A stretch of DNA of 32,291 bases, taken from Verrucomicrobiota bacterium. Lineage in GTDB: Bacteria; Verrucomicrobiota; Verrucomicrobiia; Limisphaerales; J093. Position 1 is the stretch's first letter, and every line of letters begins with the position of its first letter. The notes beneath the pieces are model-generated. The model had not been told where the DNA came from. It was given only the letters and a program-made list of their open reading frames with translations, and did not search any database. This document shows positions 1 through 6,952 of the stretch, piece after piece. The translations under genes were made by a program, and so were the position numbers. The stretch spans positions 1 to 32,291 of the forward strand of contig JAAYVR010000030.1 in assembly GCA_012517065.1 (NCBI GenBank), given 5' to 3'.

Positions 1-590
1 AACGTTCTCAACAAGACGACCAAGCTGATAAACCTATGAAAACTTTCAACGTACAACGTTCAACTTACAACGTTCAACCAAGCCGCGGGTTTGCCACGCG
101 AATGGCTTCGTCCTCGCGCGGCTGTTAGAGTCCCCGCTTTAGGCGGCTTTCAAACGGGCATTCATCGAGCGGTGACACCGTTGAACGTTGCACGTTGAGC
201 GTTGCACGTTGAACGTTCTCAACAAGACGACCAAGCTGATAAACCTATGAAAACTTTCAACGTCCAACGTACAACGTTCAACTTACAACGTTCAACTGGG
301 CCGCGGGTTTGCCAACCGAATTGCGTTGTCCCCCGCGGCTGCCAGAGTCCCGCCTTTAGGCGGCTTTGAAACGAGCATTCATCGAGCAGTGACACCGTTG
401 AACGTTATACGTTGAGCGTTGTACGTTCAGCGTTCTCAAACAGAAGACCGAACTGATCAAGCTATCGAGACTTTCAACGTCCAACGTACAACGTTCAACT
501 TACAACGTTCAACTGGGCTGCGGGTTTGCCAACCGAATGGCGTTGTCCCCCGCGGCCGCCAGAGTCCCGCCTTTGGCGGTGAGATTTGCG
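1..590. repeat. Tandem structured repeat, about 2.75 copies of a 211-217 bp unit
   Basis: Copies begin near 1, 212 and 429; each opens with a variant of AACGTTCTCAA. Every unit has an AACGTT-rich arm (44-78 in copy 1), a middle segment of about 100 bp, and a second arm (180-217) that is largely the reverse complement of the first, so each unit could fold into a long imperfect hairpin or cruciform. The middle carries two smaller hairpins: GCCGCGGG pairing with CCCGCGGC in the second and third copies, and a CCGCCTTTAGGCGG-type stem. The third copy is cut short and runs up to the stop codon of the neighbouring epimerase gene. The array probably continues left of the window. It has no spacer/repeat pattern of a CRISPR and no convincing coding potential. 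Function is unknown; a MITE-like or satellite element is the likeliest class. Confidence 0.85.
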
Positions 591-592
591 AG

Positions 593-1651
593 TCAGCTTC
601 TGGCAACCACCTGCAGGCCTGTCTTCGTTGGCGCATTGGCAAAGGATAACACACCCCGAACTGCACTCACGCCACGGAACGGGTCGTTTGTAATCAGCAG
701 GTTGCCGTCCAAATCCAAGTAATCTGTCAGCTCGGCAAGATGCGCCGCAGCGGTGATGAGCAAGCTCGATTCGATCATGCAACCGAGCATTGTCTTAAGA
801 CCGGCACGGCGCGCGGTTTTCAACGCTTCGAACGCGCCTGTTATCCCACCGGCTTTCACCAGCTTGACATTAACTGCATGGAAAAGGCCTGCGCACCGCT
901 CGATGTCGCCAGAGTTCACGTAAGATTCATCTCCCATGATTGGCAGGGGCGAGTGCGCCTTGAGCCATGCCCAGTCCGATTTCGGAGTGTTTACTGGCAT
1001 GGGTTGCTCGACGAATTCAATGTTGCTGTCTGAGGCGAGTCTCTCTATCTGGTTGAGTGCTTGTTCCTTCGTTTTCCATGCTTCGTTTGCATCAACCCTG
1101 ATTGGTTTTGTGGGGGCAACCTCTCGGAGTGCGGCAAGGTTCGCGAGGTCATGCGGACTGCCAACCTTCAGCTTCAAAATGGGATAAGGCTCGGCCATGC
1201 GAACTTTTTCGCGGATGGTGTCGGGTGTGTCGATTCCAATGCTGAACGAAGTGACATGGCGCCCTTCAGTGAACCCAAGGCCGAGGAAGTCGTGCACGGA
1301 CTTGCCCGCGATTCTGGCGGCACCATCGACCAACGCGACGTTCACAGCGCATTTAGCAGCCGCATTCCCTTGCGCCAGTTCCTCGAGGTACGCCATGCTC
1401 CCTGTGACGTCCCGGAACGAAAGCCGCGACGGATCGATCTTCTGCAGAAAGCTGAGAACGGTCTGAATGGTTTCTTTGTAACGTTCGGACGGGGAAGTTT
1501 CGCCGAGGCCAACCGCGCCATCGCCATCTCTCAGTTCCACGAACACGACCTCTTCGGTCAAGGTGCCGCCGGTTCCATCGGGCTGCAGCTCGCGGGCAAT
1601 GGTCCACTGGTGCGCGAGCTTCAGGCTGCAACTCCAATACTTTAACTTCAC
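593..1651 (-). CDS. Dipeptide epimerase (L-Ala-D/L-Glu epimerase type, enolase superfamily)
   Basis: The 352-residue product belongs to the mandelate racemase/muconate lactonizing enzyme branch of the enolase superfamily. All catalytic elements are visible (numbered from the GTG start): the K-x-K pair in LKLKVG (K160, K162), metal ligands D187 (RVDANEAW), E215 (EFVEQP) and D241 (MGDES), and the opposite lysine K263 (VNVKLVKAGG). The SFSIGIDTP segment and a D-x-D near residues 313-315 (DLDGNL) match the dipeptide-epimerase subgroup, which inverts the C-terminal residue of L-Ala-Glu-type dipeptides in cytoplasmic murein peptide recycling. The exact dipeptide specificity cannot be read from sequence. 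The frame stays open to a TTG at 1687, but family members normally begin 'MKL.YW', so GTG at 1651 is preferred. It is transcribed divergently from the URO-D-like pair. No peptidoglycan-recycling partner is seen nearby. Confidence 0.85.
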   Translation of the reverse strand: MKLKYWSCSLKLAHQWTIARELQPDGTGGTLTEEVVFVELRDGDGAVGLGETSPSERYKETIQTVLSFLQKIDPSRLSFRDVTGSMAYLEELAQGNAAAKCAVNVALVDGAARIAGKSVHDFLGLGFTEGRHVTSFSIGIDTPDTIREKVRMAEPYPILKLKVGSPHDLANLAALREVAPTKPIRVDANEAWKTKEQALNQIERLASDSNIEFVEQPMPVNTPKSDWAWLKAHSPLPIMGDESYVNSGDIERCAGLFHAVNVKLVKAGGITGAFEALKTARRAGLKTMLGCMIESSLLITAAAHLAELTDYLDLDGNLLITNDPFRGVSAVRGVLSFANAPTKTGLQVVARS

Positions 1652-1826
1652 GGGCACAACGACACCTGAAAACTGTCGGATAATCAATGCTTAAGTCAGC
1701 GGCTTGCCGGGAGACACTTTGCCGATTGGTCGTGCGGCGGCAGTTGCCCTGGTTGATTTGATTGGCTGGCTCCGATGGTTGCTCGTGCTACGCAGCAGGT
1801 GGAAGATTGATCAAAGAACGGTTTCT

Positions 1827-1893
1827 AGCCCGGAAATCTCACTGTCTGACCGGACCAAGACGCCCGGCTTCATTCCGGTGAGATTTCCGGGCT
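1827..1893. repeat. REP-like palindromic element, copy 1 (perfect 16-bp arms)
   Basis: AGCCCGGAAATCTCAC at 1827-1842 is the exact reverse complement of 1878-1893, with a 35-nt loop. It sits in the 331-bp divergent region between the epimerase and the first URO-D-like gene. Its arms and loop resemble the element at 8988-9056, and arm and loop lengths equal those of the element at 4200-4266. Apart from this element I see no clear promoter in 1652-1982. Confidence 0.85.
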
Positions 1894-1982
1894 CGAGGAC
1901 GAGACTTACGGCCTTGAACCGCTCGAGTGCATGGCTGCAACCAAGTATTGCAAAGTCGCGGTTTCTCCTTCAAAAGTTGATC

Positions 1983-3047
1983 GTGTTTTCCTCGAAGGAA
2001 CTGGTAAGTCGTGCGCTTGCGGGGTTGCCTGTGCCGCGGGTGCCGGTTGGGCCGTTGGCGGTGCATTATTGCGCAAAGGTTTCGGGAATTTCAGTCCGCG
2101 ATTACACCAGCTCGGCACGCAAGCTGGCCGAATCGGTCATTCGCTACGCCGAGCGGTTTCAGCCAGATGCAGTTTGGGTGTCGGCGGACACGTGGGTCAG
2201 CGCCGAGGCGATGGGCGCGCAAGTTGGGGTGGTGGATGAAGACCAGCCTTGGGCGGGGACTGGAATGCCGCTGGTGCGAACTCGAGCTGACGTTGACCGA
2301 ATACCGCCCCCTGACCCGAGCCGACATGGGAGATATCCTTTGATGTTGGAAGCTTTGCAAAGGGTCGTTGAAGCCCTTGGCAGGGATTTCTACATTGTGG
2401 CTTGCTTCGACCAATACCCATTTTCACTCGCTGCCTCGCTGCTTGGGATCGAGAACCTCATGGTCAAACTGCATGAAGAGCCGCAGTTGGTCGAAGCTGT
2501 CATGGAACGCGCCCTCGAATACGGACTGGCGTACGGCCGCGCAATGGCAGGTTGCGGTGCGGACATGCTCAGTGGCGGCGATTCGCCTGCGGGTCTTGTC
2601 GGGCCGCGCGCCTACGGGGCGATTCCATGGGCGTTCGAGAAGCGCCTGATCAGCGAGCTGAAATCAAAGACAGGCAAACCTGTTTCATTGCACATTTGCG
2701 GGCGTGCTGGTCCATTGCTGGGTCGGATGGCGCAGACGGGCGCTGATGTGCTCGAACTCGACTATCAAGTGGAAGTTGCAGAAGCGTGCAAGATTGTGGG
2801 GCCAAATGTCGCAATTTGGGGCAACCTTGATCCGGTCGCAGTCCTCGCGCACGGGACTCCGCGAGATGTTCTGGACGCGGCGGCTGCTGTGATTGCTGCT
2901 GTCTGGACGAGCGGACATAGACGGTTCGTGCTTAGTTCGGGCTGCACGCTTGCCATGGAAACGCCAGCGGAAAACCTGGAGGCAATGTTCGCTGTCGCGC
3001 GCCAAACAAACGTTTTCGGCGCTGTACCAAGAACATCTTTGTCATGA
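1983..3047 (+). CDS. URO-D superfamily protein with H-x-C...C zinc motif (MtaA/CmuA-like methyltransferase fold)
   Basis: The 354-residue product has the uroporphyrinogen decarboxylase fold signature but is not a typical HemE. It carries SLHICGRAG (H237, C239) and a later SSGCTLAMETP (C321), the H-x-C-Xn-C pattern that in MtaA/MtbA-type enzymes binds zinc and activates a thiol for methyl transfer from a corrinoid protein. GADVLELDYQVE and IWGNLDP are also typical of this superfamily. The substrate is unknown, and no corrinoid protein gene is visible here. The frame is open back to 1704, but that stretch runs through the palindromic repeat at 1827-1893 and does not resemble the family. Family proteins begin close to 'SSKELVSRALAG', which points to GTG at 1983 (or TTG at 1977). 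No strong ribosome binding site is seen. It lies 76 bp upstream of a second family member on the same strand, probably in one operon. Confidence 0.75.
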   Translation: MFSSKELVSRALAGLPVPRVPVGPLAVHYCAKVSGISVRDYTSSARKLAESVIRYAERFQPDAVWVSADTWVSAEAMGAQVGVVDEDQPWAGTGMPLVRTRADVDRIPPPDPSRHGRYPLMLEALQRVVEALGRDFYIVACFDQYPFSLAASLLGIENLMVKLHEEPQLVEAVMERALEYGLAYGRAMAGCGADMLSGGDSPAGLVGPRAYGAIPWAFEKRLISELKSKTGKPVSLHICGRAGPLLGRMAQTGADVLELDYQVEVAEACKIVGPNVAIWGNLDPVAVLAHGTPRDVLDAAAAVIAAVWTSGHRRFVLSSGCTLAMETPAENLEAMFAVARQTNVFGAVPRTSLS

Positions 3048-3123
3048 CCGGCGCTCTCGACTCGATCCAAGCAAACACGTGTGGCGTATTCGTAACCCCC
3101 TGCACAGAAGGAACCAGCATTCG

Positions 3124-4200
3124 ATGACATCAGTTGACCGGGTCAAACGCGCGTTGAACCACGAGCAGGTCGATCGTGTTCCAAGGCTTCTGTATGAGGA
3201 AGTCGTCGGGTACACACAGCCAATTGCGAAACTGCTTGCAGCGCACTGCGGGTCGGAGGCCCCGCGGGACTATTTTCGGATGGATCTCACCCGTGTTTTG
3301 CCGGGGCCGACCCGGCTGCCGCGTGAGCGGTTTGAACCATGGCTGGGCCCAACTGCTCGGGATGCGATTGCAAATGGCCTCGTGGACGAATGGGGCGTTG
3401 TGCGCAAGCCTGAGGGCGTGCATGAATTGGTGCGGATCGAGTCCCCGCTGCGCTATCTGGAAGGAATCGCAGAGCTCGAGAAGTATCCGTGGCCGGACCT
3501 TGACAAGGAGTACCGGTTCGAGAGCGTGGCTGGGGAAGTCGATGCGCTGCACGGGCGCGGGTTTGCTGTTGTAGGATACGCGGGGAGTGTGTTCGAGCGT
3601 GCATGGTACTTGAGAGGGTTCGAGCAGATGTTCGTTGATCTGGCTGCGAACGCGTTGTTTGCAGATGCTTTACTCGAGCGCACAGCAGGGTTCCAGCGGC
3701 AAGTGGCAGTCCGGTTCGCAAAGGCCGGCGTGGACATCGTGCTGCTCGGGGACGACATTGCCGGTCAACGCGGTTTACTGATGAGCCTCTCGACTTGGCG
3801 CAAGCATCTCAAGCCGCACTTGAAGGCGACAGTCGCCGCTGTCAAATCAGTCAATCCGGACGTTTTTGTCTGCTATCATTCGGATGGGAATGTCGAACCA
3901 GCGGTGCCTGATCTGATCGAGATTGGCGTGGATGTTCTCAATCCTGTGCAACCCGAATGTTTAGATGTGGTCGGGCTGCACAAGAAGTACGGCCGTGCAA
4001 TTTGTTTTTGGGGAACTGTGAGTGTGCAGCGCACAATGCCATTTGCCTCGCCAGAGCAGGTAAAAGCCGAGGTCGCTCACCGCATTCGCACGATTGGCGC
4101 GTCAGGTGGCCTGATTCTTTCGCCTGCACATCGGCTTGGTCCTGAGGTGCCGTGGGCGAACATTGTGGCGTTCTTCGAGGCTTCTGAGCAGCAATGGTGA
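3124..4200 (+). CDS. URO-D superfamily protein without the zinc cysteines
   Basis: This 358-residue protein belongs to the uroporphyrinogen decarboxylase-like superfamily. It starts MTSVDRVKRALNHEQVDRVP, a usual N-terminus for these proteins, at an ATG preceded by AAGGA (3108-3112, 11 nt upstream). An upstream open stretch to 2893 overlaps the preceding gene and is not needed. The position equivalent to the zinc motif of its neighbour reads CYHSDGN: the histidine is kept but cysteine is replaced by serine. The C-terminal segment reads LSPAHRLGPEVPW and lacks the third ligand cysteine. It is therefore unlikely to bind zinc in the same way, although it has the same fold (GDDIAGQRG, GVDVLNPVQPE). 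Paired paralogs with and without the motif suggest divided roles such as different methyl-transfer half-reactions, but this is inference. Confidence 0.75.
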   Translation: MTSVDRVKRALNHEQVDRVPRLLYEEVVGYTQPIAKLLAAHCGSEAPRDYFRMDLTRVLPGPTRLPRERFEPWLGPTARDAIANGLVDEWGVVRKPEGVHELVRIESPLRYLEGIAELEKYPWPDLDKEYRFESVAGEVDALHGRGFAVVGYAGSVFERAWYLRGFEQMFVDLAANALFADALLERTAGFQRQVAVRFAKAGVDIVLLGDDIAGQRGLLMSLSTWRKHLKPHLKATVAAVKSVNPDVFVCYHSDGNVEPAVPDLIEIGVDVLNPVQPECLDVVGLHKKYGRAICFWGTVSVQRTMPFASPEQVKAEVAHRIRTIGASGGLILSPAHRLGPEVPWANIVAFFEASEQQW

Positions 4201-4266
4201 TCTGGAAACCTCGCCGGCCGACTCTCCGGATACATACATGCGTTCGACTCGGTGAGATTTTCGGGT
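4200..4266. repeat. REP-like palindromic element, copy 3 (imperfect arms)
   Basis: The arms are 4200-4215 and 4251-4266 around a 35-nt loop, the same geometry as 1827-1893. The right arm GGTGAGATTTTCGGGT resembles that of copy 1. The left arm pairs at 11 of 16 positions, and the other five are transitions. It begins at the last base of the URO-D-like stop codon, so it could also act as a 3' hairpin of that transcript. No T-tract follows, so a classical intrinsic terminator is not supported. Confidence 0.55.
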
Positions 4267-4316
4267 GAGAAAGGCTTGCAGGCGCTAGGGAAAAGTCCGA
4301 CGATCGAACCGTTGCG

Positions 4317-4691
4317 ATGGCACACATCCTTCTGGTCGAAGACAATGAAATGAACCGCGACATGCTGAGTCGCCGGCTCGAACGCAGAGGTTTCAAGGTC
4401 ACATGCGCTGTCGATGGCGCCGAGGGTGTGGCCAAAGCCAGAGAAACTGCCCCGGACCTCATACTGATGGACATGAGTCTGCCCGTGGTGGACGGATGGG
4501 AAGCGACCCGACATTTGAAAGCTGATCCTGCAACACGCCAGATTCCGGTTATCGCGCTCACTGCTCATGCGATGGCCGCGGATGAACAGCAGGCCCGTGA
4601 CGCCGGATGCGACGATTTCGATACCAAGCCGGTTGACCTCGAACGATTGCTCGGAAAAATCGGGGCCCTGCTTGCCAAAAAGTCTAGCTGA
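4317..4691 (+). CDS. Single-domain response regulator (DivK/CheY-like receiver)
   Basis: The 124-residue protein is a stand-alone receiver domain. Visible are the acidic pair E8/D9 in LLVEDN, the phospho-acceptor D52 in LILMDMSLP, the switch threonine T82 in ALTAHA and the conserved lysine K104 in TKPVD. There is no output domain, so it probably works by protein-protein contact or as a phosphorelay intermediate. Its stop codon overlaps the start of the cyclase gene by one base (TGATG), which indicates translational coupling and a shared function. The cognate kinase is not in the window. Family assignment is firm; the partner is inferred from context. Confidence 0.92.
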   Translation: MAHILLVEDNEMNRDMLSRRLERRGFKVTCAVDGAEGVAKARETAPDLILMDMSLPVVDGWEATRHLKADPATRQIPVIALTAHAMAADEQQARDAGCDDFDTKPVDLERLLGKIGALLAKKSS

Positions 4692-6289
4692 TGAATTCGG
4701 GCTCAAAACATGAGAACGATCGCAATGCCCTGCCTCCAAAACAGGCTGCCGACCAGCCAAGCCTTGCGCTTGTACGGCATGAGCTTCGCGTTCCCATAGA
4801 TCACATTCTCAGTTACTGCGAGACTTTGCAGGAGGACGCATCCACCCCCAGCGCGTGCAGGGATGAGCTGAGGCGAATCCATGCTGCCGCACGACGCTTG
4901 CTTGGGCTGATTGCAGAGCACTTCGATGAGGAGAGCATTGCACTTCAACAGCCCGATTTCCGCCAGATCGGGCACGACCTACGCACCCCCGTCAATCACA
5001 TCGTCGGATATGCCGAAATGCTGGTCGAGGAAGCCGAGAATGTCGGGTGTCAGTGGGTTGTTCCGAGTTTGCGCAGAATTGCAAGCGAAGCGCGCCAGTG
5101 GCTGGCGTTAATGGAAAGACACCTGCTCAGCCTGAAAGACAAATGCCGGTTTTCTCGAGAGGAGGGCGAACTAGCGACTGCCGAGGATTCTGCTGTCGCT
5201 CATGTGAGCCTCGAGAAACCAGCGGAGAAACGACTTAGCGGACGGGTATTGGTTGTAGATGATGACCTTGCGAATCGACATATGCTGGCGAGGCGGTTGA
5301 GACGCCAGGGACTCACGGTTTCGGTCGCGTCAAGCGGCGAAGCCGCCCTGGAAAAGGCCAGCCAAAGCAGTTTCGACCTGATACTACTCGACATGGTAAT
5401 GCCGGGCATGGACGGCGACGAAGTGTTGTCAAAGCTCAAGAGCGATCCGGCATTGGCATCCATTCCGGTGATCATGATCTCCGCGCTCGATCAAGAAGAC
5501 CGAATCGCACGCTGCGTCGAGATGGGCGCAGAAGATTACATCGCCAAGCCATTCAACCCGGTCTTTCTCCGCGCCAGGATCAAGGCCTGCCTCGAACAGA
5601 AACGCCTTCGTGAGCAGGAAACTTCGTTCCTCCGCCGAATTCAGGAAGAGAAACGCAAGACCGATGAGCTGCTTCACGTTATTCTGCCGCATGAAGTCGC
5701 GGCGGAACTGCGTTCCACCAGCACAGTGCGCCCGAAGAGATTCTCAAAAGTCGGTGTTCTGTTTTGTGATATCGTCGGGTTCGCAGCGTATTCTTACGGA
5801 AAAACCCCCGAGGAAATCGTCGTGCATCTGCAGACCCTTGTCGAGTCCTTCGAAAACATCGCCGAACGACACGGGCTCGAAAAAATCAAGACCATTGGCG
5901 ATTGTTTCATGGCTGTGGCTGGTCTGTGCAGCCCCTCGAGCAATCCGGCCATTGACGCTGTGCGATGCGGGCTGGACATGATCGACGCCGTGCGCGCTCA
6001 TCCTGCCGGGTGGCAGGTCAGGGTGGGAGTCAATGTCGGAGCGGTTGTCGCAGGAGTTGTGGGTCGCAAGAAATACCAGTACGACGTCTGGGGAGACACG
6101 GTTAATCTTGCTGCGCGACTTGAACAAGCGGGCGAGCCCGGTGCGGTGTGTGTGACGGCAGCTCTCTGGCCTGAGCTTAAAGAGTGTTTCGATGGCTACT
6201 GCAAAGGGCGGTTTTTGATCAAGGGCCACGGCGAATTGGAGCTCTACGTTGTCACGAGGGTTAAGGAGGCCATGCATCAGGCGGGCTAA
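4691..6289 (+). CDS. Hybrid signalling protein: two H-box helical segments, receiver domain and class III adenylate cyclase
   Basis: This 532-residue soluble protein has no signal peptide or membrane segment. Two histidine-kinase-like H boxes are visible: RHELRVPIDHIL with H30 and GHDLRTPVNHIV with H95. No HATPase domain follows. A receiver occupies about 184-300 (D190/D191, phospho-acceptor D234 in LLDMVMPGMDG, K286 in AKPFNP). A coiled-coil linker at about 300-335 ends in the HVILPHEVAAEL element common before cyclase domains. The cyclase spans about 352-525 with metal-binding D360 (FCDIVGF) and D404 (KTIGDCF), purine-selecting K400 and D465 (YDVWGD), and transition-state N472 and R476 (VNLAARLE). 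The K/D pair predicts ATP, hence cAMP production, rather than GTP. Phosphorylation of D234, possibly relayed through the upstream receiver, is the likely control. Translation is coupled to the preceding gene (TGATG). Confidence 0.9.
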   Translation: MNSGSKHENDRNALPPKQAADQPSLALVRHELRVPIDHILSYCETLQEDASTPSACRDELRRIHAAARRLLGLIAEHFDEESIALQQPDFRQIGHDLRTPVNHIVGYAEMLVEEAENVGCQWVVPSLRRIASEARQWLALMERHLLSLKDKCRFSREEGELATAEDSAVAHVSLEKPAEKRLSGRVLVVDDDLANRHMLARRLRRQGLTVSVASSGEAALEKASQSSFDLILLDMVMPGMDGDEVLSKLKSDPALASIPVIMISALDQEDRIARCVEMGAEDYIAKPFNPVFLRARIKACLEQKRLREQETSFLRRIQEEKRKTDELLHVILPHEVAAELRSTSTVRPKRFSKVGVLFCDIVGFAAYSYGKTPEEIVVHLQTLVESFENIAERHGLEKIKTIGDCFMAVAGLCSPSSNPAIDAVRCGLDMIDAVRAHPAGWQVRVGVNVGAVVAGVVGRKKYQYDVWGDTVNLAARLEQAGEPGAVCVTAALWPELKECFDGYCKGRFLIKGHGELELYVVTRVKEAMHQAG

Positions 6290-6349
6290 AGGCGGAGCTC
6301 GAACAGCCGCGGATGCAGTGGGCGTTGGTAGGCGCGAAGCGTTTGGAGT

Positions 6350-6367
6350 GCGGCAGCTTGCTGCCGC
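6350..6367. repeat. GC-rich hairpin inside a probable dispersed verrucomicrobial repeat
   Basis: GCGGCAGC at 6350-6357 and GCTGCCGC at 6360-6367 are perfect reverse complements separated by two bases. The surrounding sequence (CGAAGCGTTTGGAGTGCGG before, TTTGTTC after) resembles a short repeat that I recall as frequent in Pedosphaera-type genomes. The recollection is not verifiable here, and only one copy is in the window. Confidence 0.45.
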
Positions 6368-6404
6368 TTTGTTCTTATGCACAAACAACATGCCTGTCCC
6401 CATA

Positions 6405-6512
6405 TCAGCATCCCGGGGTTCTTCCACAGACTTCGGCAACGCGGATCGGAACAACTGTCAATTTGCGGGCCACGCCGCCATCAGGGTGCAAAACCCAAAC
6501 TGCGAGCCTGTC
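6405..6512 (-). pseudogene. Possible remnant of an efflux/HlyD-type adaptor C-terminus
   Basis: A 35-codon minus-strand stretch reads AVWVLHPDGGVARKLTVV followed by RVAEVCGRTPG. This resembles the 'VWVL.PDG.v.r..V..G......VEV..GL.PGD' tail of periplasmic adaptor proteins of RND/MacA-type pumps. It is bounded by stop codons on both sides with no extension, so it cannot be a working gene. The match is by eye and short; chance similarity is possible. Confidence 0.3.
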
Positions 6513-6703
6513 ACCTTATCCAGCTCACGCCCAAAGGCCCTCCCATTGTGACCGCATTACTGACTGCCAGAGAAGCAGATACGCAGGAATTGACCAAACT
6601 CGCAGCGTGAGAATATTGGCCAATATGAAGGACTTATAAATATGATCGTATGCCCTGAGCGGCCTCTGCGAAACTGGTGTCTTCAAGAAATCAAGGAATA
6701 TGC

Positions 6704-6773
6704 GGGCCAAAGAATTTCACCGGCCGCCACACCATGCAGACCCAAGCCGGTATTCCAGAAGAATTCCCGGGCT
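6704..6773. repeat. REP-like palindromic element, copy 4 (degenerate)
   Basis: The right half (about 6739-6773, ending AATTCCCGGGCT) lines up with the right half of copy 1: GACC/AAG, CCGG, ATTCC and CCGGGCT occur in the same order. The left arm (GGGCCAAAGAATTTCAC, 6704-6720) is a decayed form. Total length is about 70 bp, close to the 67-69 bp of the other copies. Confidence 0.45.
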
Positions 6774-6952
6774 GGACCAGCAACACAGCAATCAAACCAA
6801 GTCCTGCGCACCGACATCAGTCCACAGCGCCCCGGTTGCGCCTCAAAAGCAAATTTGAGACGTGCTTGGTTCTGCGGAGGCCCATTAGTAAGCGGCCCGC
6901 AAGCCTTCAAGTGTCGAAAAACATCCGAGTCCGCCAACCGCCCTTTTTCGCC

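Larger units (their letters stand above)
6290..6952. other. Non-coding interval between the cyclase and rpoD
   Basis: The two flanking genes are convergent. Short open frames exist on both strands but none resembles a protein family along its length. The interval contains a GC-rich hairpin (6350-6367), a possible adaptor-protein remnant (6405-6512), a perfect 14-bp palindrome ATATTGGCCAATAT (6613-6626) and a copy of the REP-like family (6704-6773). I see no convincing terminator with a T-tract for either gene. Confidence 0.6.

Noticed and set aside
1-590. CRISPR array
   Set aside because: Units are over 200 bp, all parts are repeated and there are no unique spacers of uniform length.
1061-1645. 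Plus-strand frame opposite the epimerase gene
   Set aside because: The minus-strand frame has a complete set of enolase-superfamily catalytic residues; the opposite frame has none.
2893-3123. N-terminal extension of the second URO-D-like protein
   Set aside because: It overlaps the preceding gene, whereas ATG 3124 has a fitting ribosome binding site and the normal family N-terminus.
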